Positions 1 through 8,378 of a DNA stretch of 64,000 nt are shown piece by piece (positions within the stretch are counted from its first letter, which is position 1; each line of letters opens with the position of its first letter). The stretch is taken from contig NZ_FNJR01000003.1 of assembly GCF_900104475.1 (NCBI RefSeq), positions 40,917 to 104,916 of the forward strand. Direction: 5' to 3'. This stretch comes from Actinopolyspora xinjiangensis (GTDB lineage Bacteria > Actinomycetota > Actinomycetes > Mycobacteriales > Pseudonocardiaceae). Below the pieces are notes generated by a model. The model saw only the letters and a list, made by a program, of their open reading frames with translations. It was not told the origin of the DNA and searched no databases. The position numbers were made by a program, and so were the translations under genes.

Positions 1-1
1 C

Positions 2-103
2 GAGCGGGCCATCATCTCCTACCTCGTCAGCGCCTACTACTCCGCGGCCGTACTCGTCCCCGACGCGCTCGGCGTCCTCGAACACGTCGAGATCGCACGC
101 TGA
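2..103 (+). CDS. 3' end of an unidentified gene (partial)
   Basis: The window opens inside a plus-strand gene. Only its last 33 codons are present, ending EHVEIAR with TGA at 101-103. The tail contains a helix-like, mildly hydrophobic stretch ([19 protein letters not shown]). It reads cleanly in one frame up to the stop, and the next gene, a prenyl diphosphate synthase, begins about 150 bases later on the same strand. The family is not recognisable from so little sequence. Confidence 0.45.
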   Translation, partial: ERAIISYLVSAYYSAAVLVPDALGVLEHVEIAR

Positions 104-256
104 AGCCCCACTCGAGAGCCCGACCACCAGGGGCGGGAATTGTCCACAGGCCGGTGACGCTCCGCCTCGTTCGGCGACCGGGGGTTCGAACGGCCCGCTG
201 CCACCACCCGTTTCGCCGACCAACACCCGCCAGTACGACACGGAAGGGACGACCCT

Positions 257-1297
257 GTGGCCACTGTCGAAGACACCGGCAACATCCGCTCCGGCACCGA
301 GATACTCGACTCCGCCCGCGAACTGGTGTTGCCCGCCCTGCGAACCACCGTCGACCGGCTCCCCCGGGCCGCACGCACCGTGGCCACCTACCACCTGGGC
401 TGGTGCGACGAGCACGGCAACCCCACTGATGGTCGGAGCGGCAAGACGCTGCGTTCGGCACTGACACTGCTCGCGGCCGAGGCGATGGGCGGATCGGCCG
501 ACTCCGCCGTACCGGCGGCGGTGGCCGTGGAACTGGTCCACAACTTCTCACTGCTGCACGACGACGTCATCGACGGCGACGAAACACGACGGCACCGCCG
601 CACCGCATGGACCGTGTTCGGAACGGGGGAAGCCATCCTCGCCGGTGACGCGCTGCTGGCCGCCGCCGACGACGTGCTCGTCTCCAGCGAGCACCCCGAG
701 GCCGCGGCGGCGACCCGCGGCCTCAACCAAACCGTGCACACCTTGATCCAGGGGCAGAGCACGGACATGGACTTCGAACGACGCCACGACGTCACGCTGG
801 CGGAGTGCGAGAGCATGGCCGCCGCCAAGACCGGGGCCCTGCTGGGCCGCGCCTGTGCGCTCGGTGCCTTCTTCGGTGGTGGAACGAGCACGCGGATCGA
901 CAGGCTACGTGCCTTCGGCGAGTACCTCGGGCTGGCGTTTCAGCACGTCGACGACCTGCTCGGCATCTGGGGGGATCCACACACCACCGGCAAACCCGTT
1001 TACTCCGATCTGCGGGCCAGGAAGAAGACCCTGCCGGTGCTGGCAGCACTGAACACCACCGGCCCCGTCACCGAACAGCTGCGCGCGTTGTACTACCGCG
1101 AACACCCCCTCTCCCCCCGGGAACTGGCACGGGTCGCCGAGCTCGTCGAGTTGGCCGGGGGCAAGCAGTTCAGCACAGATGAGGCCGACCGACTGCTGTC
1201 GCTGGCACTGGCCGAACTGGCCGTCGCCGACACCGAGCCCCGATCGGCTTCCGAGCTGACGGAACTGGCCCGAATGTCTACCCGGCGCGACCGTTGA
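257..1297 (+). CDS. Polyprenyl diphosphate synthase (geranylgeranyl-type, class I IPPS fold)
   Basis: This 346-residue cytosolic enzyme condenses isopentenyl diphosphate with an allylic diphosphate. Both Asp-rich Mg-binding motifs are intact: the first is LLHDDVIDGDETRRHR (about residues 95-110) and the second QHVDDLLGIWGD (about 230). The first motif has no two-residue insertion, and an aromatic residue (F) lies five positions upstream. In type I enzymes that arrangement favours C15-C20 products, so geranylgeranyl diphosphate is the likely product; this is inference. The GTG start at 257 follows AAGGGAC. The length is normal for the family. The partial gene upstream may share the transcript. 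No carotenoid or terpene cyclase gene is visible downstream, so the pathway is unknown. Confidence 0.9.
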   Translation: MATVEDTGNIRSGTEILDSARELVLPALRTTVDRLPRAARTVATYHLGWCDEHGNPTDGRSGKTLRSALTLLAAEAMGGSADSAVPAAVAVELVHNFSLLHDDVIDGDETRRHRRTAWTVFGTGEAILAGDALLAAADDVLVSSEHPEAAAATRGLNQTVHTLIQGQSTDMDFERRHDVTLAECESMAAAKTGALLGRACALGAFFGGGTSTRIDRLRAFGEYLGLAFQHVDDLLGIWGDPHTTGKPVYSDLRARKKTLPVLAALNTTGPVTEQLRALYYREHPLSPRELARVAELVELAGGKQFSTDEADRLLSLALAELAVADTEPRSASELTELARMSTRRDR

Positions 1298-2040
1298 CCA
1301 CGAGCCCCGTCGGCCCGAGAACCCCGGCCTCGGCACACCGACACCGCTGCCGGACCTCTTTCGCCGGGTCGCGGTGAGGCCGTAGTGCTCAGCGGCTCTG
1401 CCGCGGATACGAGGAGAGGAATCGGAAGGCAGGCTCCACGCCGCACCGTGCTCGGCACCTCGCCCACGGGGCGTCGCCACTCCAGGACGTCCGCGTGTGC
1501 CGAGTCCGCGACGGCATCCGCTACGCCCCCACCGGTCACCGCGGCCGGACGAGTTGGACGAACACCGCCCGGGGAAGCCGGCGTCGGTGCCGTGTCCCGC
1601 GAACGGCTGTTAATCGCCTGTTTCGGTGATGGATTTCGTTGCTCGGTCGCTCTGAACCGATATAGGCTCGCCGTGGCGGTCGTGGGGCCACTGGGGGTGT
1701 CTCGCGATCGCCATGCCCCGTGCCGAGCCGAGCAGCGGCTTCCCAGGAGGTTCACTCCGAGTCGAACGGGACGGACAGTTGTCACACGGTCACGAAGCAC
1801 GCCCGGTCGTAGCCGTCGCGAAAACAAGGTAACCAGTGCCACACCGCCCCCTCGCGCCCCGCGCAACACCAGCTCAGAGCGGGGACATCGAAAGACGTGG
1901 CGTCACTGTGATCCTCTCGTATCGCTGTCCAGCACAGACGGGTGATGCTTTATCGCAGCGTTACCGGTAGGGTCTGTCACACCGGATGGAATCACTCGCC
2001 GGTGTTACTGACCGTTGCTCCATATCACGAGTCAAGACGG
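1298..2040. other. Gene-poor stretch, about 740 bases
   Basis: I see no convincing gene between the prenyl synthase and the Pro-rich protein. Open frames here (for example 1385-1945 plus) translate into Arg/Ser/Pro-rich sequence without domain character, as expected of shadow frames in GC-rich DNA. The last 150 bases are less GC-rich and probably hold the promoter of the gene starting at 2041. Confidence 0.4.
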
Positions 2041-2520
2041 ATGACACTTCAAGACGACCGTACTCGGACCTGGTTCCAGCCCATGGTGCCAACCGAACAA
2101 CCGCACAGGGACGCCGCAGGCGACGCCGGGCCACTGACCACCCGAATCGAGGGCGAACTCGTTTTCCCGGAGCAGCCGCCAGCCCCGGCTCCCTGGGCGG
2201 AACGGCTCGAAGTCACCCAGCCGTTCATCCCGGCGATCCGTGAACAGACCCCGGAGTTCGCCAAACGGTTGACCGCCGAACCGGTGGAGCCGGTATCGCC
2301 CGAGCCCCATCCGCCGGACGATACTCCGACCGTGGCCGCCACTCCCGTGGGGGAACCACAATCACCGCCGCCCCGCGAGACGGCCACGCAGTCCCAGGAC
2401 GCGGCAAGCGATTCCGAGGCCACGCCGCCGAAGAAACGACGCAGTCTCGCCCGTCGCGTGGTGCGGCGTATCCTCGGGCCGGACCTGCTTCGCAAGGATC
2501 CGGCACCGAAGAAGCGCTGA
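2041..2520 (+). CDS. Pro-rich hypothetical protein with basic C-terminus
   Basis: This 159-residue protein has no recognised domain. The first 70 residues are mixed (MTLQDDRTRTWFQPMVP at the N-terminus), followed by a low-complexity Pro/Glu/Thr segment and a strongly basic tail (KKRRSLARRVVRRILG and KDPAPKKR). That tail could bind membrane or nucleic acid. It has no signal peptide or membrane segment. The ATG at 2041 is preferred because upstream in-frame sequence is not protein-like. It precedes the GT39 gene on the same strand by 81 bases. The function is unknown. Confidence 0.55.
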   Translation: MTLQDDRTRTWFQPMVPTEQPHRDAAGDAGPLTTRIEGELVFPEQPPAPAPWAERLEVTQPFIPAIREQTPEFAKRLTAEPVEPVSPEPHPPDDTPTVAATPVGEPQSPPPRETATQSQDAASDSEATPPKKRRSLARRVVRRILGPDLLRKDPAPKKR

Positions 2521-2601
2521 CGCCGTCCCACAGCCGAAGATCGGGCATCATCGGGACGGGGACCGACTGTCGCCTCGTCCCTCGGTCGCCAGGGGAGCGA
2601 A

Positions 2602-4170
2602 TTGTCGACAGCACCACCGGTCACGGCCGGCAGATCCGTCACCTCCTCCACATCCGAATCCTCCCCGCGTGAGCGATGGCCGTTCGCGACGGTCTCCGTC
2701 GGGGTGGTCGCCCTCGTTTTCGCCCTGGTGTGCGTGCTGACCACGGGGCGCTACGGCTACTTCGGCGACGAGCTGTACTTCCTGGCCGCGGGCCACCACC
2801 CCGCCTTCGGCTATGCCGACCAGCCGCCGGGGGTTCCGCTGCTGGCCCGGGCCATGCAGAGCCTGTTTCCCGACTCGCTGGTCGGGCTGCGCGCACCGTC
2901 ACTGCTGGCCGCGGTCGGCTACCTCGTTCTCACCGCGTTGAGTGCCCGCGAACTCGGGGCGAACCGGGTGACACAAGTGTGCGCGGCCGGGGTGGCTGCC
3001 CTGGCCCCGCACCTGATCGCTTCGGCGCACCTGCTGGTGACCTACTCGTTCGACCAGACACTGTGGGCCTGCGTGGTGTGGCTGCTGCTGCGAGCGGCAC
3101 GTCGGGAACACCAGGGGCAGCCGGCCAACGGTTCCCTGCTCGCCGCGGGACTGGTCACCGCCGTGGCCGTCCAGTTCAAACTGCTCATTCCCGTGCTGTG
3201 GCTCGTGGCGGTGCCGATGGCGATGCTGTTCGGCCCACGTCGCTTGGTCCTGCGCCCCGGGTTGTGGCTCGGCGGGCTGCTGGCGGTGCTCTCCGCGGCT
3301 CCGGGACTGTGGTGGCAGGCACGGAACGGTTGGCCCCAACTGGCGATGGCGCGGGTCGTCGACGGCGAGACCACCGGCGGGGTCCGGGCGTTTCTGAACG
3401 CCTCGTCCCACCAGCTCGGTCCCGTCGGCACCGTACTGGTGCTGATCGGGTTGTGCGGGCTGCTGGTGACACCCGCGCTGCGTCCCCACCGTTTCCTGGG
3501 AGCCGCGGCGGTGGTGATCGCGGTCCTGTTCGTGGTCGTGAGTGGTCGTTCGTACTACACGGCCGGGTTATACGCCGTGCTGCTCGGCGCGGGCGCCGTG
3601 GTGGCCCAACTGTGCTGGACGGCTCTCGGCAAGTACCGGCACCGTTGGCCTCGCTGGGTGGCCGCGGCGGTGGTGATCGCGTGTTGTCTGTTCACTGGTC
3701 TGCCCCCGGCCGTGGGCACCCTGCCGCTGACCCCCGCCCCACGGATCAACCCGCACAACGTGGTGGGCCGGGCCAGCCTGGCGTGGCCCAGCATCACCGA
3801 GCAGGTCGCGCGGGTCTACCGTGAGCTGCCGCGTGACGGCACCGAGACCGCTGTGGTCACTCGCGACTACTGGTCGGCGGGGGCGCTGCACCACTTCGGG
3901 CCTCGTCACGGGATTCCCGAGGTCCACAGCACCAGCCGAGGGTTCTGGTACCTCAGCCGCCCCGACGACACGGTGCGGCGCGTGGTGTACCTGGGCGGAG
4001 AGCGCGAGCGGCTGCGGGAGCTGTTCGGCAGGGTCCGTGCTGTGGATGAGATCGAGACGGACCCGGCCCTTCCCACCTACTACGACGGCATGCGCATCTG
4101 GGTGCTGGAGGATCCCAAACTGCCGTGGTCGCGGTTGTGGCCCCGGATGCACCACATGAGCCTGTGGTGA
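2602..4170 (+). CDS. Glycosyltransferase family 39 (PMT/ArnT-like) membrane protein
   Basis: This 522-residue polytopic membrane protein belongs to the lipid-linked-sugar glycosyltransferases. After a short cytoplasmic tail and first membrane helix, the first external loop carries the family acidic motif (YFGDELYFLA, about residue 55) and HPAFGYADQPPGVPL. About ten further hydrophobic helices follow, then a soluble C-terminal region from about residue 400. Such enzymes transfer a sugar from a polyprenyl-phosphate donor to protein or lipid on the outer face; the acceptor here is unknown. Translation starts at TTG 2602, chosen because AGGGGAG lies just upstream and the N-terminal tail is plausible. 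The gene appears monocistronic. Confidence 0.82.
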   Translation: MSTAPPVTAGRSVTSSTSESSPRERWPFATVSVGVVALVFALVCVLTTGRYGYFGDELYFLAAGHHPAFGYADQPPGVPLLARAMQSLFPDSLVGLRAPSLLAAVGYLVLTALSARELGANRVTQVCAAGVAALAPHLIASAHLLVTYSFDQTLWACVVWLLLRAARREHQGQPANGSLLAAGLVTAVAVQFKLLIPVLWLVAVPMAMLFGPRRLVLRPGLWLGGLLAVLSAAPGLWWQARNGWPQLAMARVVDGETTGGVRAFLNASSHQLGPVGTVLVLIGLCGLLVTPALRPHRFLGAAAVVIAVLFVVVSGRSYYTAGLYAVLLGAGAVVAQLCWTALGKYRHRWPRWVAAAVVIACCLFTGLPPAVGTLPLTPAPRINPHNVVGRASLAWPSITEQVARVYRELPRDGTETAVVTRDYWSAGALHHFGPRHGIPEVHSTSRGFWYLSRPDDTVRRVVYLGGERERLRELFGRVRAVDEIETDPALPTYYDGMRIWVLEDPKLPWSRLWPRMHHMSLW

Positions 4171-4490
4171 GTCGCTGCCCCAACGCGAGGCACCACCAGA
4201 CTCGTCGATCACCCTTCGTGGTCGTGGCGGCTCAGCCCCCACCGTGCCGGTTCCCACCCCGTGACGGCGAGCCGCGGGACGTGGACCACGCCGGAGGAAA
4301 CGGCTAACCGAACGCGACCCTCACGAGCCGGTCGGCCCGCATTCCCTTCTCGCGGCACGTCCCCCCTTCGGCGACCAGCTGTTTTCTCCAGGGAAACCAT
4401 TGTGTTGCGTTCCGCCTTAACAAGAGTTTTCGGCTCGCCTAAAATTCAGGTTGTGTGTGACGTAGCAGGTGTTTCGGCAGGGGGACGAAC
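4171..4490. other. Intergenic region upstream of feoAB
   Basis: These 320 bases hold no convincing gene. The last 100 bases are relatively AT-rich (CCTTAACAAGAG, CCTAAAATTCAGG) and probably contain the feo promoter and a candidate iron-repressor box, listed separately. Confidence 0.5.
4429..4447. promoter_or_regulatory. Candidate DtxR/IdeR-type iron box upstream of feoA
   Basis: The sequence TTCGGCTCGCCTAAAATTC matches the 19-bp IdeR/DtxR consensus at 11 positions by eye, including the GG, GCCTAA-like centre and outer TT. It lies 44 bases before feoA, where iron-dependent repression of ferrous uptake would be expected. The match is imperfect on the right arm, so this is only a candidate. Confidence 0.3.
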
Positions 4491-4727
4491 ATGACCACGA
4501 CGTTGGACCGGCTCCGGAACGGCCAGACGGCCACGGTGACAGCGCTGGACGTCGACGGCGCCGAACGGCGGCGCCTCATGGACCTCGGGGTGCTGCCGGG
4601 CACCCCGATCCGCGTCGACCGTGTCAGCCCGCTCGGCGATCCCACCGCATACCTGGTGCGAGGCAGCGTGATCGCGCTTCGTCGGCACCAGGCCCGCGGT
4701 ATCCATATCACCGTCGGACAGGGGTGA
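4491..4727 (+). CDS. feoA: FeoA, ferrous iron transport accessory protein
   Basis: FeoA is a 78-residue SH3-like protein with the hallmark phrase RRRLMDLGVLPGTPIRV (about residues 27-43) followed by a beta-rich end (YLVRGSVIALRRHQA). FeoA proteins bind FeoB and are needed for Fe(II) uptake. The ATG at 4491 follows a GGGGGACGAAC ribosome-binding site. Its stop overlaps the GTG start of the FeoB GTPase as GTGA, so the two are translationally coupled. The length is typical. Confidence 0.93.
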   Translation: MTTTLDRLRNGQTATVTALDVDGAERRRLMDLGVLPGTPIRVDRVSPLGDPTAYLVRGSVIALRRHQARGIHITVGQG

Positions 4728-5596
4728 GCACAGTGCCCCACACCGAACTGCCGACCCCGAGCGTGAACCCGGCACCCCCCACTGACCCGGTCTGCGGCAC
4801 GTGCGCGCTCAACCACGCCTCCCAGCTGCTCTCCCTCGGCGTCGACGTCTCCGGCCACGACCACGTGGTGGCCCTGGCCGGCAACCCCAACACCGGCAAG
4901 AGCACGGTGTTCAACGCGCTGACCGGGTTGCGCCAGCACGTCGGCAACTGGCCCGGCAAGACCGTCATCGGTGCCGAGGGCGGATTCGGCTACCGTGACC
5001 GACGCTACAAACTCGTCGATCTCCCCGGCACGTACTCGTTGCTGTCCACCAGTGAGGACGAGGACGTCGCCCGCGACTTCCTGGTGTTCGGTCGTCCCGA
5101 CGTGACCGTGGTCGTCGTCGACGCCACACGCCTGCAGCGCAACCTCAACCTCGTGCTGCAGATCCTGCAGATCACCGACCGGGTGGTACTGGCCCTCAAT
5201 CTCGTCGACGAGGCCCGCCGACACGGGCTGTCCGTCGACGAGCGTCACCTCGCCCGCGAACTGGGCGTGCCGGTGGTGCCCATGGCCGCACGCAGCCGTC
5301 AGGGAGTGCCGGACCTGCTGGAAACGGTCGAACGGGTCGCGCTTGGGACGATCGCCACTCGCGCGCGTCCCGTCCACCACGGCGACGTCCGCACCGAACG
5401 AGCCGTGAGCGAGCTGGCCCACCGTATCCAGCGGGAATATCCGGAGCTGACCAACACCCGGTGGATCGCGCTGCGACTGCTGGAAGGCGACCCCGGCATC
5501 GAGCGTGCCGTCACCGACGGCACGCTGGGCCGACTCGCGGCTCCGGCCGCAAGCACGGAATCCTTTACCGACCGTTCGGGAAAGACCCACTCGTGA
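4724..5596 (+). CDS. feoB: FeoB N-terminal GTPase half (split FeoB)
   Basis: This 290-residue protein corresponds to the cytoplasmic part of FeoB: a G domain and part of the GDI helical domain. The G motifs are present: G1 GNPNTGKS (53-60), the G2 region HVGNWPGKTV, G3 DLPGTY (99-104), G4 NLVD (159-162) and G5 AARSRQG. An N-terminal extension carries a CGTC pair (residues 24-27) that might bind metal. The reading frame stops after GKTHS, where normal FeoB would continue into its membrane domain. The following cistron supplies that part, starting at GTG 5593 in a GTGA overlap. The start at GTG 4724 overlaps the feoA stop. A GGGAAAG heptamer at 5578-5584 lies near the junction. Confidence 0.9.
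   Translation: MSTVPHTELPTPSVNPAPPTDPVCGTCALNHASQLLSLGVDVSGHDHVVALAGNPNTGKSTVFNALTGLRQHVGNWPGKTVIGAEGGFGYRDRRYKLVDLPGTYSLLSTSEDEDVARDFLVFGRPDVTVVVVDATRLQRNLNLVLQILQITDRVVLALNLVDEARRHGLSVDERHLARELGVPVVPMAARSRQGVPDLLETVERVALGTIATRARPVHHGDVRTERAVSELAHRIQREYPELTNTRWIALRLLEGDPGIERAVTDGTLGRLAAPAASTESFTDRSGKTHS
5578..5584 (+). promoter_or_regulatory. GGGAAAG: ribosome-binding site or -1 slippery heptamer at the feoB junction
   Basis: The heptamer G-GGA-AAG sits exactly in the 0 frame of the upstream cistron (codons TCG GGA AAG), the geometry of an X-XXY-YYZ slippery site. A -1 slip would read on as DPLVNQPS directly into the membrane half. The same purine run ends 8 bases before the GTG at 5593 and could equally be the Shine-Dalgarno sequence for re-initiation. 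Confidence 0.35.
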
Positions 5597-7008
5597 ACCA
5601 GCCCTCGATCATCGACGAAGCCACCCGGCTGCGAGGCCAGCTGCCCGACGGGTTCCGCGACGGCATCGTCGAGTCGTTGCACAACGACGCCGCCCGCATC
5701 GCCGAGACCAGCGTCACCGAACACGGCGAAGGCGGCAGACCTACCCTCGACCGGCTGCTCGACGGGGCGTTGACCCACCGCGTGTGGGGATTCGCGGTGA
5801 TGGGCCTGCTGTTCTTCGCGGTGTTCTGGTTCACCATCTCCGGCGCGGCCGGACCATCGGGCCTGCTGTCACGTCTGCTGGTCGACTACGGTCACGGTCA
5901 ACTCCACGCACTGGTGGCCCCGCTGCACGCCCCCCAGTGGGTGACCGGCTTGTTGCTGGACGGGGTGTACCTGTCGACCGCCTGGGTGGTGGCGGTGATG
6001 CTGCCCCCCATGGCCATCTTCTTTCCACTGTTCACACTGCTGGAGGACTTCGGCTATCTCCCCAGGGTGGCGTTCAACCTCGACCGGCTGTTCGCCAAAG
6101 CCGGTGCCCACGGCAAACAGTCCCTGTCGATGATGATGGGCTACGGCTGCAACGCGGCTGGCGTGACGGCCACCAGAATCATCGACAGCCGCAGGGAACG
6201 GCTGATCGCCATCGTCACCAACAACTTCAGCATCTGCAACGGACGCTGGCCGACCCTCATCCTGATGGGAACGATCTTCATCGGCGCACTCGCCCCGCCC
6301 GCGCTGGCGGGAGTGGTCGCCGCGGCCAGCGTGGTCACCGTGGCCTTCCTGGGCGTGCTGGTCACCCTGCTGGTTTCCTGGGGGCTGTCGAGAACCGTGC
6401 TGCGTGGGCACAGTTCGACCTACTCCCTGGAACTTCCCCCCTACCGCCCCCCGAAGGTGTGGCGCACCCTCTACACCAGCCTCATCGACCGCACTCTGAA
6501 GGTGCTGCGCCGCGCGGTGGTCATGGCGGCACCGGCGGGGGCGCTCGTCTGGACCATCAGCAACGTCACCGTCGCCGACGCGAGCATCGCCGCCCACCTG
6601 GTCAACGCGCTCGATCCGCTGGGGTGGCTGCTCGGCCTCAACGGCGTCATCCTGCTGGCCTACCTGGTGGCCATCCCCGCCAACGAGATCATCATCCCCA
6701 CCATCCTGATGCTGACGCTGACCCTGGGGCCCAACCTGTTCGGCGCCCAGCAGGGCGTGATGCTCGAACTCGGCACCGCCCAGACCCACACGGTGCTGGT
6801 GCAGGCCGGGGGGTGGACGCTGCTGACCGCGGTGAACCTGATGCTGTTCAGCCTGCTGCACAATCCCTGCAGTACCACCATCCTCACCATCTGGAGCGAG
6901 ACGAGAAGCCTGAAGTGGACCGCGGTGGCCACCTTGCTGCCGATCGCGCTGGGTTTTCTGGTCACCGGTACGACCGCCACCGTCGCACGTCTGGCCGGAT
7001 GGGCATGA
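5593..7008 (+). CDS. feoB: FeoB C-terminal membrane half (Fe(II) permease domain)
   Basis: This 471-residue polytopic membrane protein equals the two Gate regions of FeoB. The first gate motif is GYGCNAAGVTATRI with its Cys, preceded by EDFGYLPRVAFNLD. The second part contains NEIIIPTILM, the family's conserved acidic helix, and LHNPCSTTILTI with the second gate Cys. It starts at GTG 5593 (VNQPSIIDEATRL), overlapping the stop of the GTPase half by four bases, and remains collinear with ordinary one-piece FeoB. Together the two proteins should form one ferrous iron transporter in the plasma membrane. The membrane helices look intact, so this is not an obvious pseudogene. Confidence 0.9.
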   Translation: MNQPSIIDEATRLRGQLPDGFRDGIVESLHNDAARIAETSVTEHGEGGRPTLDRLLDGALTHRVWGFAVMGLLFFAVFWFTISGAAGPSGLLSRLLVDYGHGQLHALVAPLHAPQWVTGLLLDGVYLSTAWVVAVMLPPMAIFFPLFTLLEDFGYLPRVAFNLDRLFAKAGAHGKQSLSMMMGYGCNAAGVTATRIIDSRRERLIAIVTNNFSICNGRWPTLILMGTIFIGALAPPALAGVVAAASVVTVAFLGVLVTLLVSWGLSRTVLRGHSSTYSLELPPYRPPKVWRTLYTSLIDRTLKVLRRAVVMAAPAGALVWTISNVTVADASIAAHLVNALDPLGWLLGLNGVILLAYLVAIPANEIIIPTILMLTLTLGPNLFGAQQGVMLELGTAQTHTVLVQAGGWTLLTAVNLMLFSLLHNPCSTTILTIWSETRSLKWTAVATLLPIALGFLVTGTTATVARLAGWA

Positions 7009-7067
7009 TCTCGGCACGGTGAGCCCGGCGCGCGGCCGCTCCTCGACCCTCCGCCGGTTCCGGCGCC

Positions 7068-7718
7068 TCACCGCGGCGCGGTGCGAGCGGGAAAGAGCTC
7101 GTGGTGGAAGCGATGGGCCATCACGTCGGCGATGCTCAGCACAGGCACCTCGTGGTCGGCGGCGAACCGCCTGGACTCGTGTGAATCCAGCAGCCCGCCG
7201 CGCTCGTCGAGCATGGCGCAGACCGCGGCCACGGGGGACAGTCCCGCCAGCCGTACGAGGTCCACGCCCGCTTCGGCCGCCTCGGCCCGTTCGAGAACCC
7301 CGTGCTCGGCGGTGCGCACCGGGACGACGTGTCCCGGGCGGATCAGATCGCGCGGATGTCCCTCGGGGGAGGCCAGCGTGCGCATCGTCAGCGCCCTGTC
7401 GTGACCGCTGATACCGGTCGTGGTGCCTTCGCTGGCGTCCACCGAGACGGCGAACGAGGTGGCTGTTGTGCTGTGGTAGCCGAACATGGGCGGGATGCGC
7501 AGGGCATCGAGACGTTCCGCCGTGGTGGCCGCCAGCACGAAACCACTGGTGTGCCGGATCATCCAGCCGAGCTGGCTACCGCTGGCCTTGCTGCCGGCCA
7601 GCACGAGATGCCCGCCGTCACCCGCCGTATCCACGACGACCGGGCGTCCCGCCACCAGAGCTACGAGAGCTTCCAGCACAACGGTTTCCGAATTCCCTAT
7701 CGCATACGATGTCGACAT
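7068..7718 (-). CDS. RibB-like protein lacking DHBP synthase catalytic residues
   Basis: This 216-residue homologue of 3,4-dihydroxy-2-butanone-4-phosphate synthase keeps the fold signatures VSVDASEGTTTGISGHDRA, LIRPGHVVPVR and the ending VPVLSIADVMAHR. Two active-site elements are lost. The acidic loop that reads DRENEGD in true RibB is TAGDGGHL here, and the metal/catalytic GHTEA motif is EAAEAG. It therefore probably does not make DHBP and may have a different reaction or a binding role. ATG 7718 is preceded by GAGGACC. It lies beside butyrolactone-type genes rather than riboflavin genes. No frameshift is visible, so selection may still act on it. Confidence 0.75.
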   Translation of the reverse strand: MSTSYAIGNSETVVLEALVALVAGRPVVVDTAGDGGHLVLAGSKASGSQLGWMIRHTSGFVLAATTAERLDALRIPPMFGYHSTTATSFAVSVDASEGTTTGISGHDRALTMRTLASPEGHPRDLIRPGHVVPVRTAEHGVLERAEAAEAGVDLVRLAGLSPVAAVCAMLDERGGLLDSHESRRFAADHEVPVLSIADVMAHRFHHELFPARTAPR

Positions 7719-8097
7719 GGTTGGTCCTCGAAGTTGATGTTTTCGTGAAAGTCCGGACAGCGCGCGACACGTGGTCGGGACCAGCTCGGCGAGCGGGCAC
7801 GTCGATCACCTTCGGTGCCGCCCGCGCGCCCGGTGATGGAACGACTATCAGTCCGGGGAACGGACCGGATCAGCTCGACTGAGGATCAAGCACCTGCCGG
7901 TGACGCATCCGATCCCACCCACGCTTCGGCGGGCCGGTCGATGAGCGGGAAGACGACGGTGCTCACGGGGGTGAGCGCTCTGCCCCGGCCGGGGCTCGCA
8001 CCGAGAACGAGAACAGCGATGCGCAAAACACCACACAGCCGATGCGCGCGCCGATCCGGCTGAGAACGGTCACGGCGCACAGAGCGTGGAAGTCACT
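7719..8097. other. Intergenic/degenerate stretch upstream of the RibB-like gene
   Basis: I see no intact gene in these 380 bases. On the minus strand the frame downstream of the AfsA remnant (LCAVTVLSRIGARIGCV and onward) stays open to 7963 but loses resemblance to AfsA. The right-hand part is therefore probably decayed coding DNA, and the left-hand part the RibB-like promoter. Confidence 0.4.
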
Positions 8098-8328
8098 TCG
8101 TGCCAGCAGTCGGCGATCGGGGTGCGGAAAAGGTGCTCCCGGGGCCACTGGGCACCGAAGCGGAAGACGCGGTCGTTTCCAGTCCGTGATCAGGATCTCA
8201 GCGACCGCGTCGCGATCGACGAGGCGCCGCGGGGCGGTGCGCACGAAACTCAGGTGTTCCTCCGTCGCCCCCTGTCGCGACGGGGAGTTCGGTGCGGGCT
8301 CGAGGGTGGGAACGTTGGTCACCGACAT
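8098..8328 (-). pseudogene. AfsA-family butyrolactone synthase remnant (frameshifted, truncated)
   Basis: AfsA-family enzymes make the precursor of gamma-butyrolactone signals. Reading from ATG 8328, the N-terminal hot-dog signature is clear: LSFVRTAPRRLVDRDAVAEI followed by LITDWKR. At about 8171-8174 the frame must shift to recover the diagnostic continuation RVFRFGAQWPREHLF-RTPIADCWHE. After that point the expected DPLL-ETIRQA block and the whole second hot-dog repeat are missing. Only about 75 of the usual 300 residues remain, in two frames. The reading frame implies loss of two bases or gain of one. It lies near two ArpA/ScbR-type receptor genes, so it is probably the relic of the synthase that once fed them. 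Confidence 0.72.
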
Positions 8329-8378
8329 TGAGAGGTTCCTTCTCGAACGCTGCGGAGCTGGCTCAGCGGGAAAACGGA

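Noticed and set aside
1385-1945. Open frame of 186 codons after the prenyl synthase
   Set aside because: Arg/Ser/Pro-rich composition, no domain, no good ribosome-binding site; typical of a shadow frame.
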